NCBI GenBank assembly: GCA_000333855.2
Contig: CM007317.1
Span: 187,071-251,070 of the forward strand
Length of the DNA stretch: 64,000 nucleotides
Direction: 5' to 3'
Origin: Endotrypanum monterogeii
Lineage: Eukaryota > Euglenozoa > Kinetoplastea > Trypanosomatida > Trypanosomatidae
Positions 1 through 9,449 of this stretch are shown here, one piece after another (the first letter of the stretch is position 1; each line of letters starts with the position of its first letter). Below the pieces are notes generated by a model, which had not been told where the DNA came from, searched no databases, and worked only from the letters and a program-made list of their open reading frames with translations. Made by a program: the position numbers and the translations under genes.

Positions 1-3000
1 GCAGCCTCGTTGCCGGCATCCTCAAGTGACTCCTTCCACACTCGCACCGACTGCAGAAAATTCGGAGAACGTGCCAGCGCGGACGTCGAAAGAGCCGCTG
101 AGATTGTCTCCCCCTCAGCTGCAGTACTCGTGTAGATGCCAAAAGAAGCCTGAGGAGGCTGTGTCGCTGCCTTCGTCTCGGCGTCGTCACATGCAGGGTG
201 GTAACTGAACAGATACTCCATGAGAAACACCGTTGCAGCTGCATCAGCAGCAACGCAGTTAACCATTGAAGCACCATGGCTCCACACTTCCACCGCACTG
301 TACGAAGCCAGCCCCGGAAATGCAGGAAGCGGTGATGCGGTGTCGCTACTGTCCGCAGTAGGCTCCGACGTCGCACCGCCTTCTTTGTCCTGTTGAGAGA
401 CATCACCGTCGACATTAGTTTGCTCATCGGTAACCGCAGACAGAGCCTCAGCGTCCTCAATCGTGTAGCGCAGCAATTCCTGCACCTCCGCTCGACGGCA
501 TCGCAGCGACTCCCGAAGGACTGTAGTAGTGAGACTACTAGAGCGCTTCAGCTCTGTGCACAGGGACCGGAGAAGCGCGAGCACAATACGCTCACGTGAT
601 CGGCGGCGCTCCTGAAAGGCTGGTACCTCAGAAGTCAGGGAATAAACGAAACTCGAAACTGGCGTCAGCATGGCGAAAACACCGTCCTGCACAGCATCGA
701 TATCATCGACGCACATATGAGACGGTTGCCAACACCAAAGGTATGGCAGGAGCAGACCTTGCGTCAGCTCCATCGGAGTGCCGGTCACGAGGGTGTGTCG
801 CGTGCTCTGAGAGGTGGCGGCTACGCCCCAGACCAGATCCAAAAAGAGCTGGAAAAGCGACCTGACAGATTCGTGCACGGCTGCGTGGATGTGCTGCGCG
901 AGCTCGCTCTGCTTTTCGAGGTAGACGCTGTGCCAGCCCTCCAGTTTCTCCTTCGACAAGGAGGAGAGGCGCGTGGTAGGTGGCATTGTGACAGGCGCGT
1001 AGCGCCTGTCCGGCGCAGCAGTCAGTGACTCCCACGTCGCAGAAGTGGCCTCGCCATGAGCGGAAGCAGAGATGAGGTCAAATGATACGGCCACGTCACT
1101 CTCCGGCCAGAACTCGGTTCCGATAAACTCTGACCAGGTTCGTGCACAAGAAGAAGATGCACTTGCACGTGCCGCCACGTCAGCCGCATCACGCGCGGAC
1201 AGCGTTAACGAGAGTAGTGGCGCTGCGACAGGCGCAGCTGCGCGACACCGGCCACTCCACAAACCGGTTAGTTGAAGACGGCGTAACTCCACGTTCAGCT
1301 GCGCTGTGAGTGGCGCGTTCAGAGACCGCGCATGAGACTCCTTCACCAGCGCCGCAAGAGTAGTTATCTCAGACAATTGCCAGGACGACAAGGCATTACG
1401 TGTGCTGTTGTGCCTCCCCCCCTCTTGTTCCCTGTCTGTACGTTCGTTGCGTGAGTCGAAAAGAAACTGGGCGACTGCAGCTGGCACAGCGGACGTGGCG
1501 ACTGCAGGGCGCAGGAGCAACGGAGTAGAGCAGTACAGAAACCCCTCGTTAAGCTGCTGATACAACTGACGGGCCTCCGCGGCGACCAGGCTAGCCTCAT
1601 CCAGCAAGGTGTGCCCGGCGCCTTCACCTGCGTGGGTAGAGAAGAGTTCCGCCGTGGTAGCATTACGCAGCGCAGTAGAAACCTGCTTCACAGACGCCAT
1701 CGCGTGCCTCAGGCCTACTTGGAGATTACGTTGCTGCTCCTGTCGCGCAGCCGCATGCAGCTTGCCTCGCACCAGCGCCGAGGCGTAAAGAACGGCTGTT
1801 TTCCCACTGCCAGTACACCCATCAACCGCCCTCACGGACACAGAAATGCTGCGGCCCCCTTGCCCCGTGGTGCCAGCACGACTACTGACAAGGCCGGAAC
1901 CGGCGGTGAGGGAGTGAAGGGCCTCAACCTGCGCCGAGGTAAACCCGACGGTCTCGTTCACTGAAGCTAGAAGAGCTTGCAGCGAGATCAACGTTGCCTC
2001 CCCGGGTCGCTTTCCGGCCGCGCTAGAAGAAGCGGAAGGCGCGGCGGCATCGGCTGCACTGCCAGTGCCAGATAATAAAGCAGAAACGGACGTCGTGAGG
2101 GATGGAACGTAGCGCTGCATCGGGACGGAGCCATCGGTGAAGTACTCTGTCCAGAGACCCGAGACCGCATTCGCACTGAACGGCCTACCTACACTGCAGC
2201 CGCTACTGCGGAGGTTCGCCGTATTGGCGCGGCCCTTGCTGTTCACGCCAGCCTCCGCCTGCCACACACTAAGGGACAAAGCGTGGAGGCGTCGGAGGCA
2301 ATCCAGGTAAGCCAGGGCTGGTGTGCCAGCAGGGAAAAGTCGCTCTTGCGGTGCGGCGGCTGTTGCAGAGAGCAGCGCGGCGCGCCGACGCCTTGAGCTG
2401 CGCCTCTGATTCCCCAGGGTTTCGGCCCCCAACACAATCCACGCATGCGCCTCCCCATCCTCTGCAGCAGCGGCGCTTGTAAGAACAAAGTCGGTTAGCA
2501 TGTCCGCATCGCGCAGCAGGTGAGCCGTCACGCGCGAAGAGGCAGTGGAAACGTTCCCGCCCTTTTCTTTGGACGGGGTGTCAACGGTGAAGTGAGTGAG
2601 CACCAACGGGAAGATAACCCACTGATCATTGAGGTGCACCATGGCGTAGGCAAAAAGGGAAGAGTCGGTGTCAGAGACTCGGGCCGCCTGGAGAGCCGAT
2701 ACGAGTGCCTTTGTCTCGTCCTTGTGTCGCTTCTCATGAGACTCTCGCACACAAAAGTTTACCGGAAGACCAAAGGCAGCGTAGTGCTGCACCTCTGCCA
2801 GCGTGTATTCCGCCAGTCCCCCAGACCGAGGGCTCACAGCCTCCACACGGCTCACACGTACCGCTATAACACCCTCGAGACGACTCTTGCTTAGCTCAGC
2901 CGCGCCGCCGGACAACCTCGTCACACGGCGAGCTGCACGAGCGCTTTGGCCGTACAGTTCGGCATAGGCTGCCAAAGCAGTACAGCGGAGAAACTGCATG

Positions 3001-4667
3001 ACCTCATGACTCAGATACGGGTTGTAGGTGCGCCGCAACGCCGCCAACTGCTCTGCCACTGTGCGATCTTCCAAGTTCTGCCCGTCTTGGATCTGCTGCA
3101 GAGCGGGTGGAACGAGGAGCTCTGCAAGGGTATCTGTCACGTTGTCGCCGGCACCTCCGCGGCCGGAGTCAAGGTGGCTGTGTGAACGCCGCACGCCATC
3201 CTCCTGCTGCAGCCAGCGTATCACTTCCTTCAAGACACCAGTGGCTGCTACTGCCTCCAGAACTTCGGGGATCGCCTCCTTCGACTCGTTAAGATCCATC
3301 GCAGTTCCTTTACTGCGCCCACTCTGAGACTGCTGAAGCCACGCGTGAGAGAGACGAGCGAGAACCAGCTCGAAGCCATTGCAAGCCTGCCGAGCACTGC
3401 GCCGCACTTCGGTGGTAGCGAGGGAAGCGTCCATCGATACAAACGTACTCTCGCTCGCGTATTGCAACCCTAGCAACAAGCAGGAGTGAAGCGCTTGGAT
3501 CATTAACTGACGAGTAGGCCCAAGGGATTTTGTGGCTAGCAACTCTATCGCCACCTGCGAAGCCCCGTCCACGTACAACGGAGACGAAAGAAACAGATAT
3601 ACCAATCGCTGGCAGAGCCTCGGCAACCGCATGGATGACTCCACATGCAAAAACACTGCGAGCAGCGTACGCAGCGCAAATACGATGGTACATCGCAGTC
3701 GGTCGAGAGTTCCACTGTCGGCACCGCGCATCGCGTCTGGCTTCAGGCACAGCAGCAACGGCAGCTGAAGCGCTCGGCGCCAGCCCTCGCGATCAACGTT
3801 ACTTTTTGCACTTTGGGGCGGCGAAGACGACGCGGCCGCGGCTTCAATAAACGCCAGCTGCGCAAGACCTGGAGGTTGCTGCTGTAGAGCGGCCACCCAC
3901 CGCACCACGGCTGATATGCTCCCGTCCACAGCCTCCCGCCAGAGGTCAAGATCTGAGGCGGTGAAAAGAGACATGTTATACGTTATAAATTCCTGGTGTG
4001 TAGCCCAACCTGCACCTGATGCCGCCCCGTTTGCACTGGAAGTGGCAGACGCCTCCGTGACATCTGCCAACGGGCATCGCGGCTGGCAACGAAGCAACAT
4101 CAAGTCACCAGGATGGGCATCGACAGCGTCTCGCATCTCCCCGGGCTGCGCAGCGGATGCCCTGTCTGAGCCCGCGACGTCCATAAGCAGTGGTGTGGGG
4201 CTGGCAGCCTCGCCTTCTGTGGTTGATAGTTGCGGAGTTGCAAGCACTAGCGTGCGGCCGTCGTTTGCAACAAGCTCCACAGTGAGCAAACGTAGGATCG
4301 ACCCCTCCTCACTGCATTGTAGAAGTTGCTGATACACCAACTCCTTTGTGAAGCCTCCTAAACAGATAGCAACGTCATCCTCAAGCAGCGTCGCGACGTC
4401 GACCAACGTCACTGAGCTGGAAGTCACAGGTGAAGTCTGCGTTGCTGACGTAACGGTCGCTGTGGTGGGTGCAAGCAGCCTCGACAAGAGCGCAGCCCGC
4501 TCCGCCTCTAATGATCCACTTCGACGGGAGGTGATACCGAAGATGACCTCGAAGTACACCGCGTAGGAAGTGGACGATGATGCGGCGGCGGCAGAAGCAC
4601 CGCTGGAGGCATCAGGCGCCTCCATGCGTACTGAGGCCACCTCTCCCTCCTCCCGGTAACGCTTCAT
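1..4667 (-). CDS. Very large P-loop (UPF1/SETX-like?) putative helicase/NTPase, C-terminus beyond the left edge
   Basis: One uninterrupted minus-strand frame fills this interval and leaves the window still open, so at least 1555 codons are present and the C-terminus is missing. A clear Walker A motif, GCTGSGKT, lies at residues 950-957. About 40 residues upstream is a stretch (FTSAQVEAL) like the Q-type motif that precedes Walker A in UPF1/SETX-type superfamily 1 helicases. A DEAS motif, possibly Walker B, is at about 1023-1026, closer to Walker A than usual. The first 900 residues are Ala/Ser-rich with helical segments and no motif I recognise. The start is uncertain: a strong polypyrimidine tract lies immediately upstream of the ATG at 4667 with no AG between them, so the mature mRNA may begin inside the first codons and translation at the ATG at 4625 (MEAPDASSG). 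The gene is last in this part of the minus array. Helicase activity is inference; P-loop NTPase is the safe call. Confidence 0.7.
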   Translation of the reverse strand, partial: MKRYREEGEVASVRMEAPDASSGASAAAASSSTSYAVYFEVIFGITSRRSGSLEAERAALLSRLLAPTTATVTSATQTSPVTSSSVTLVDVATLLEDDVAICLGGFTKELVYQQLLQCSEEGSILRLLTVELVANDGRTLVLATPQLSTTEGEAASPTPLLMDVAGSDRASAAQPGEMRDAVDAHPGDLMLLRCQPRCPLADVTEASATSSANGAASGAGWATHQEFITYNMSLFTASDLDLWREAVDGSISAVVRWVAALQQQPPGLAQLAFIEAAAASSSPPQSAKSNVDREGWRRALQLPLLLCLKPDAMRGADSGTLDRLRCTIVFALRTLLAVFLHVESSMRLPRLCQRLVYLFLSSPLYVDGASQVAIELLATKSLGPTRQLMIQALHSCLLLGLQYASESTFVSMDASLATTEVRRSARQACNGFELVLARLSHAWLQQSQSGRSKGTAMDLNESKEAIPEVLEAVAATGVLKEVIRWLQQEDGVRRSHSHLDSGRGGAGDNVTDTLAELLVPPALQQIQDGQNLEDRTVAEQLAALRRTYNPYLSHEVMQFLRCTALAAYAELYGQSARAARRVTRLSGGAAELSKSRLEGVIAVRVSRVEAVSPRSGGLAEYTLAEVQHYAAFGLPVNFCVRESHEKRHKDETKALVSALQAARVSDTDSSLFAYAMVHLNDQWVIFPLVLTHFTVDTPSKEKGGNVSTASSRVTAHLLRDADMLTDFVLTSAAAAEDGEAHAWIVLGAETLGNQRRSSRRRRAALLSATAAAPQERLFPAGTPALAYLDCLRRLHALSLSVWQAEAGVNSKGRANTANLRSSGCSVGRPFSANAVSGLWTEYFTDGSVPMQRYVPSLTTSVSALLSGTGSAADAAAPSASSSAAGKRPGEATLISLQALLASVNETVGFTSAQVEALHSLTAGSGLVSSRAGTTGQGGRSISVSVRAVDGCTGSGKTAVLYASALVRGKLHAAARQEQQRNLQVGLRHAMASVKQVSTALRNATTAELFSTHAGEGAGHTLLDEASLVAAEARQLYQQLNEGFLYCSTPLLLRPAVATSAVPAAVAQFLFDSRNERTDREQEGGRHNSTRNALSSWQLSEITTLAALVKESHARSLNAPLTAQLNVELRRLQLTGLWSGRCRAAAPVAAPLLSLTLSARDAADVAARASASSSCARTWSEFIGTEFWPESDVAVSFDLISASAHGEATSATWESLTAAPDRRYAPVTMPPTTRLSSLSKEKLEGWHSVYLEKQSELAQHIHAAVHESVRSLFQLFLDLVWGVAATSQSTRHTLVTGTPMELTQGLLLPYLWCWQPSHMCVDDIDAVQDGVFAMLTPVSSFVYSLTSEVPAFQERRRSRERIVLALLRSLCTELKRSSSLTTTVLRESLRCRRAEVQELLRYTIEDAEALSAVTDEQTNVDGDVSQQDKEGGATSEPTADSSDTASPLPAFPGLASYSAVEVWSHGASMVNCVAADAAATVFLMEYLFSYHPACDDAETKAATQPPQASFGIYTSTAAEGETISAALSTSALARSPNFLQSVRVWKESLEDAGNEA

Positions 4668-6709
4668 CGCCCAGATAGGAAGAAAAGAAAGGGAGAAAGA
4701 TGTCGAGGATTGTCACGGTGGAACACCGGGCAGCACACACAAACAAAGGCGCGGGAATAGGATAGCGCACGAAACCAAACTCTGTCACTGAAACCAGTGT
4801 GTGTAACAAGCCGCAAGAAGCGCACCTTTATCGTGGAAGCTGATCCCCTTTCTCTTCGCCGTGGTGCGACCAAGCAAGGTGTCCACCCGTGTGCCAACGT
4901 ACTCTGAGGATAAGCGCAGCAGCGAAGAAACGGAGCAAATGATTGAAGCGCAGATTGCTCGATTGAAAGGTTTTGACGTAGCGCAAAAAAAAAAAAACTT
5001 GGGGCGCGCGTGCCGTTTCGCGTGGTGGGATGCAGAGAACAAGCGAAAGATCTTCGATTTTGTTTGAAAAACAGTCAATATACCTAAATGTGAACAGGCG
5101 CCCATACCGAAAGCGCGGAGACCCAACCTGAGATTAGCAAGGCACGTTGAGTACGAATTGCAGAATTGTAGGCGTGTGTAAGTGAATCCATGAAAACCAT
5201 AGAAAGATGACCCAAGGAAAGAAGAATGTGAATAACTGGAAAGAGTTCAACTCGAGCAATGAGCCCGTGGTGACGTGAAGAGCAGGCGCTGTTGCAGTCG
5301 CCTTCTGAGTCGAGAACTGTCATAGGCAGAGGTGTATGGTGAAGATGCCCCGTTGCAAAGCCTTCGCCATACGAAGCCCCAAAGAATCTAAACAAACGCT
5401 GTTGTGCATGCCACATCTTGTACGCTAATGGCTTGTATGTGAGGAGCTCGTCGGCATGCAGGGTACACCAATTTCAAAATCGTTCCTCGTCTACTTTCCA
5501 ATGCTTTCGTGTTTCCGTCTTTGAGCATGACGAAGTAGAAAAAAATACCAGCACCAGCTGCAGATATTTCTGTCAGCACTCGCGTGCAATGCATACTCAA
5601 ACTAAATAATAAAAAAAGAGACCGCGCAAACAACGAAAGCCGTGACGGCTCCAGACGAGAGGAGCACCGCGTGCGCGTTCCAGCAGATGTGACAAGAAAA
5701 ATTGAGTCATTTATTTTGCTTTTGAAGATATGGATGGAAACAACGGACTCGTGGCGCCCCACTTGATCGCACGACTCCCGGGCCTGCCCCTTCACAGGCC
5801 CAGCCGGCGGCGCCGCGTGGCCACACACACGCATCCGCAGCAATGCGGTCTTGGGGGGGGGGGGGAGGAGAAAGGGGCAGATGACGCAGGCGCCACAAGG
5901 ACACTCCGTCCGTCACGCGGACTGTGCAAGCGTGCCCAACTGTCGCAGACCGCCACCAATCCTCCGATGGCACGCCGTCGAGGGTCTCCCAGCGGACGTC
6001 CACGGCGCTGAATCGCCCTGACACCCACCCCACCTCACCCCTCGCCGCACGTCGTAGGGGTGTGTATAGCCCTCTGTCGCCATCCACAGCTGTTCGGGGT
6101 GGACAAGTGGACAGAGGCTGCCTCTGCTTCCGCGTTCAAAGGAGACTTTCCGGTGATGATACCCTCGCGGTGAGGTGACACTCTCACTCTTCTTTTTTCA
6201 CCGTCGTCCGGGCAAAGAGGTACGTGATAACGCAGTGGCCACTCACAATAGGTATCGTAAGAAGCTTAGAGCAAAAATAAGTTCATTTCACAACAAATCA
6301 CCAACGAAATGCTTCTCTCGCTGCTGACAAGGCTACGTGGGATATCTGGTTGCCCACCCATTAGGTGCAGCCAGAAGTGCACCCACGGGAGCTTGCGTTA
6401 AGCATTTCACGGAAGATCTCGTAATCTCGCACAGGGGTGAAGTTACACGAGCCGGGAACAAGGAGCGCCAAAGGCATAACGCAGTGAGAACTGAGATACG
6501 GTCGTGAGGAATATTCGAGGGACTAAATTTGTCACACACACACAGAGACAGAAAAGAGACAGAAAAGAGACAGACACACACGCATGCGCTCCGTTTGTAG
6601 ATTTTTTTCGTTCTAATAGTGTTAGCGTCACGCCACTCACATGCAGCGATGATCATAGAAAGATACCCAGACAGCGCTACCCGCGTATCACGTGCGGCGT
6701 GGGTTTATT
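4668..6709. other. Intergenic/UTR sequence, no gene seen
   Basis: About 2 kb separates the zinc-finger gene stop from the large P-loop gene start. It should hold the 3'UTR of the former and the trans-splicing signal of the latter: on the minus strand a C/T-rich tract (complement of 4673-4703) directly precedes the ATG. Other content is a 14-base G run near 5851-5864, a GC-rich patch at 5750-6110 and a short tandem repeat of an AGACAGAAAAG-like unit at 6541-6575. Short ORFs on both strands have no family resemblance and look like chance. Confidence 0.6.
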
Positions 6710-7162
6710 TCATACATCAGCAGACGTCTGAACTTTCTGTGAAAACGTGTCAGGGGAGGACTCTGAAAGGCTGGTCGTCCTGGATATGGTCTCGTCCTTC
6801 ACCGCCTCACACACACCCCCTCTCGCTCTGGACTGTGATGGAAGTCCGGCGCGCTCCAGGTGATTATTTAGCATTGCATCACGACGGATGTTGAAGGCTT
6901 TCCGCAAACACGCTTTGCATCCTGGATTTCCCCGGAGGAGATGAGCGTTAGGACAGCATCGGGTACACAGCTGACGACCGCACCAATCACAGTTGGTGCT
7001 CCTGCAGAACCACCCAAAGTACTCGCCGCAGTCCTCACAAAGGTCCCTGTCATGGGTACGGCTTTCCTCCGAGGCTGGTGTGTACTCGATGGGAGGAATT
7101 ATGGCCTTCACATCATCGGGGACCTCCTCATGGGTGCGCAGTGGATTCAGCGATTGGCCCAT
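6710..7162 (-). CDS. Small FYVE-like zinc-finger protein with N-myristoylation-type start
   Basis: A 150-aa protein. Four cysteine pairs are visible: CEDC (42-45), CDWC (58-61), C66/C69 in the run CGRQLCTRCC, and CKAC (82-85). The run CDWCGRQLCTRCC matches the core of FYVE zinc fingers, which bind phosphatidylinositol 3-phosphate on endosomes, but the basic RHHCR-type ligand motif before it is not present, so lipid binding is doubtful. The protein begins MGQSLN; Gly2 with Asn6 fits the N-myristoyltransferase consensus, suggesting membrane anchoring. The start was chosen because a C/T tract plus CTAG acceptor (AG at 7177-7178) lies 14 nt upstream, while the open frame extending to 7297 would begin before that splice site. 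The Ser/Thr-rich C-terminal tail has no known motif. A RING or other treble-clef zinc domain is the main alternative. Confidence 0.72.
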   Translation of the reverse strand: MGQSLNPLRTHEEVPDDVKAIIPPIEYTPASEESRTHDRDLCEDCGEYFGWFCRSTNCDWCGRQLCTRCCPNAHLLRGNPGCKACLRKAFNIRRDAMLNNHLERAGLPSQSRARGGVCEAVKDETISRTTSLSESSPDTFSQKVQTSADV

Positions 7163-9449
7163 TTTTAGAACGGGGTCTAGGGGAGGGGAGGGGGGAAGCA
7201 AAACAAAGCAGCACCTAAAGGCTCGTTGAAACGCGATGGCAGTATAAAGTAGGCCGCTGGTTTTCTCGACAGCTAAATAATGAACCCCAAAGGGCACTGA
7301 ATAGCTCTTTCAGTGAGTCCTTGGGATGGGTAATCGCCGCTATATATATATATATATGGGTGTGTAGTGTGCTGCAGATGAAGCAATCCCGAAGAGAAAT
7401 CAAGTAATGCACAAATACCAAAAAAAAAAAAGAGTGGATCAGAAGCAAGTGCTGCACACCGAAGGTATACATCCGGAAACGAAAGAAGTCGAAAAGATGT
7501 TCCTTACTACAGCAAGACCGAGCTAAGTGCAAAAGCAAAAAGCCTTTTTTTTTTTACTGCTCTCCGTTGTCGCTTGCATAGAGGGATATGGAAATAGGAG
7601 GTACATGTAGTGTATGCCTTTCTACCTTGCAGCCTCATTGCTCGATATTGGGGTGTACGGGTGTGTGTTTCTGCGTGTATGTGTGTGTGTGTGTGTGTGT
7701 GTGGACACGCCATGGTCAGAAACTTTTTTTTAAAAACCTCGTGTACAGATACACGCAGCTCTCCCATTGGCCCTCGAGAACCAGTTAACGGCAATGTGAG
7801 TACTTTAGGCTATGCCACAAAAGGAGACCACCTGAGCTCCCCTCCATGGATCACACACACACACACACATACAAAAAAAAAACACAGACACAAAGAAAAC
7901 GATTTTTTTTTAAAGAACGTCTCTATTGTGGTGCGGTACATGCGTTGAAAAGGCTTTCGAAAAGATGTTTGTGCTACGACTTGCCTTTACAACAATTGTG
8001 GCGTGCGTATGCTTCGATACAACTTTGCGTTATTGGGCTTCTGTTTTTTTTTGTTTCATTTGCTGGAATTGCTGTTTCTTACTCGGTCTCATTATGTTTT
8101 CCCTTTTAGGGACTGGAGAAGTAGTAGTTAGAAGACATGTCCGTTTCCCAGACACTACGCTTTGAATCCCTTCCCTCCCCCTCCATCGCCGCATCCATTC
8201 AGAAGCTAAACTCTGTGGCAGCTCCGGTTTATCAACCCAAAAATCGCACGGCCACCTTCCGCTGCTCCATCACCCCTCCTCAGTGTACCCTCCTCCCCCC
8301 CCCCTCACAACCATGAAAGAGCAGAGATCGTTACTGCCCGACGGATACCTCGCTCAAGAAGCCTGCCGTGACCTGTGGACGTCTGGCGGCCTGAAAAACA
8401 AGTTGCATATATAGATTTGCATGTACAAGCCTACAAGTGCACGGACTGGGCGGGCAAAATAAAAAATAAAAATGGTGTATTCAATGCAGTCGGTGAAGTA
8501 TTGGAAGAGAAGATTTGCTGAGAGCGGTATCGATGGGACCTCGTTTGCACACCTTCTGCTACGATTACGGGTGGAAGCAAAGCACATCTGTGATGAGTAG
8601 AAAGGAAGAAAGGGGAGATGGGAAGCTGCGTTCAAGTGGCATGTTTATGCATACAACAAACTTTGCCTCAACACGCCCACCCTAAAATGTGAGGATATTT
8701 TTACTAAAGGGGTCCCACTCCACAGCACGATCGAACCCAACAGTGTACCCTCGAGAGCCACAGTCTGCCTACTCACTCCCGCCCCCTCCCTTCCAGGTGT
8801 ACCTCGACCAAACCCCCGTCGTCTAGGACGAGCCGTCTGCCCTCAAATCGTGTCATGCGGCTAACGGAATCCATCATTCCTTGCTGACCTCCATCGGATA
8901 CGGGTAGAGAAATGGACGGAAGACCGGATTGGGAAGACTCCATGTCCCAAGGCACGCTGGCGGTTTCTTGGAGTCATCCGCTTTAGGGTGTTAGAGTCGG
9001 CCTCGAGGAAAGCGGCAAACGAGCAGGGGTGCGTGCAAAAAAACCAACAAGGGAGTCGCTCCAGTGCAAGGCCTCTTCGGAAACAGTTGTCTGCCGACAT
9101 CCCGTGCCCTCTCCCTTCATTTCGCCTCAACACACCGCATTCGATCGAGCGGTGGGATGAGGGCGGGTCCCATCGAATCTGAGTAGACTCCACAAAGCAG
9201 CCTTAGGGTCCTCTCGTCGTGTTTCTGGGGACCTCGGGCCTCACCATCACCATTTGCTCGCTTCGTGGAATGCCAACATGTGTGTTTTTGCGTACTCGAG
9301 GAGAGAAGGGGTGCAGGGGGGAGGAGAGGAAGGGGGGGGGGGGGAAGTGAACCTATCACTCAAGTCCTATCCCCGTAATGGGGGCTTGCAAAGAGCAGAA
9401 AAAAAAAAAAGAGGAGAAAAATAAACTCCAGCTCCCCCTGAAGCACCCA
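7163..9449. other. Intergenic/UTR sequence with microsatellites, no gene seen
   Basis: About 2.3 kb between two minus-strand genes. It contains (TA)n at 7340-7357, (TG)n at 7677-7703, a CA-rich tract near 7855-7870, several A or T runs and a G run near 9335-9346. ORFs over the repeats encode only repetitive His/Thr or Val/Cys strings. It presumably holds the TRM82 3'UTR and the signals for the zinc-finger mRNA. Confidence 0.6.
7177..7211 (-). promoter_or_regulatory. Trans-splicing polypyrimidine tract and AG acceptor for the zinc-finger gene
   Basis: On the minus strand a nearly pure C/T run ends in CTAG, with AG at 7178-7177, giving a 14-nt 5'UTR before the ATG at 7162. This is the arrangement expected for spliced-leader addition. 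Confidence 0.65.

Noticed and set aside
5388..5843. 151-codon minus-strand ORF between the first two genes
   Set aside because: No family resemblance, no polypyrimidine/AG signal at the start, and the composition is that of noncoding sequence.
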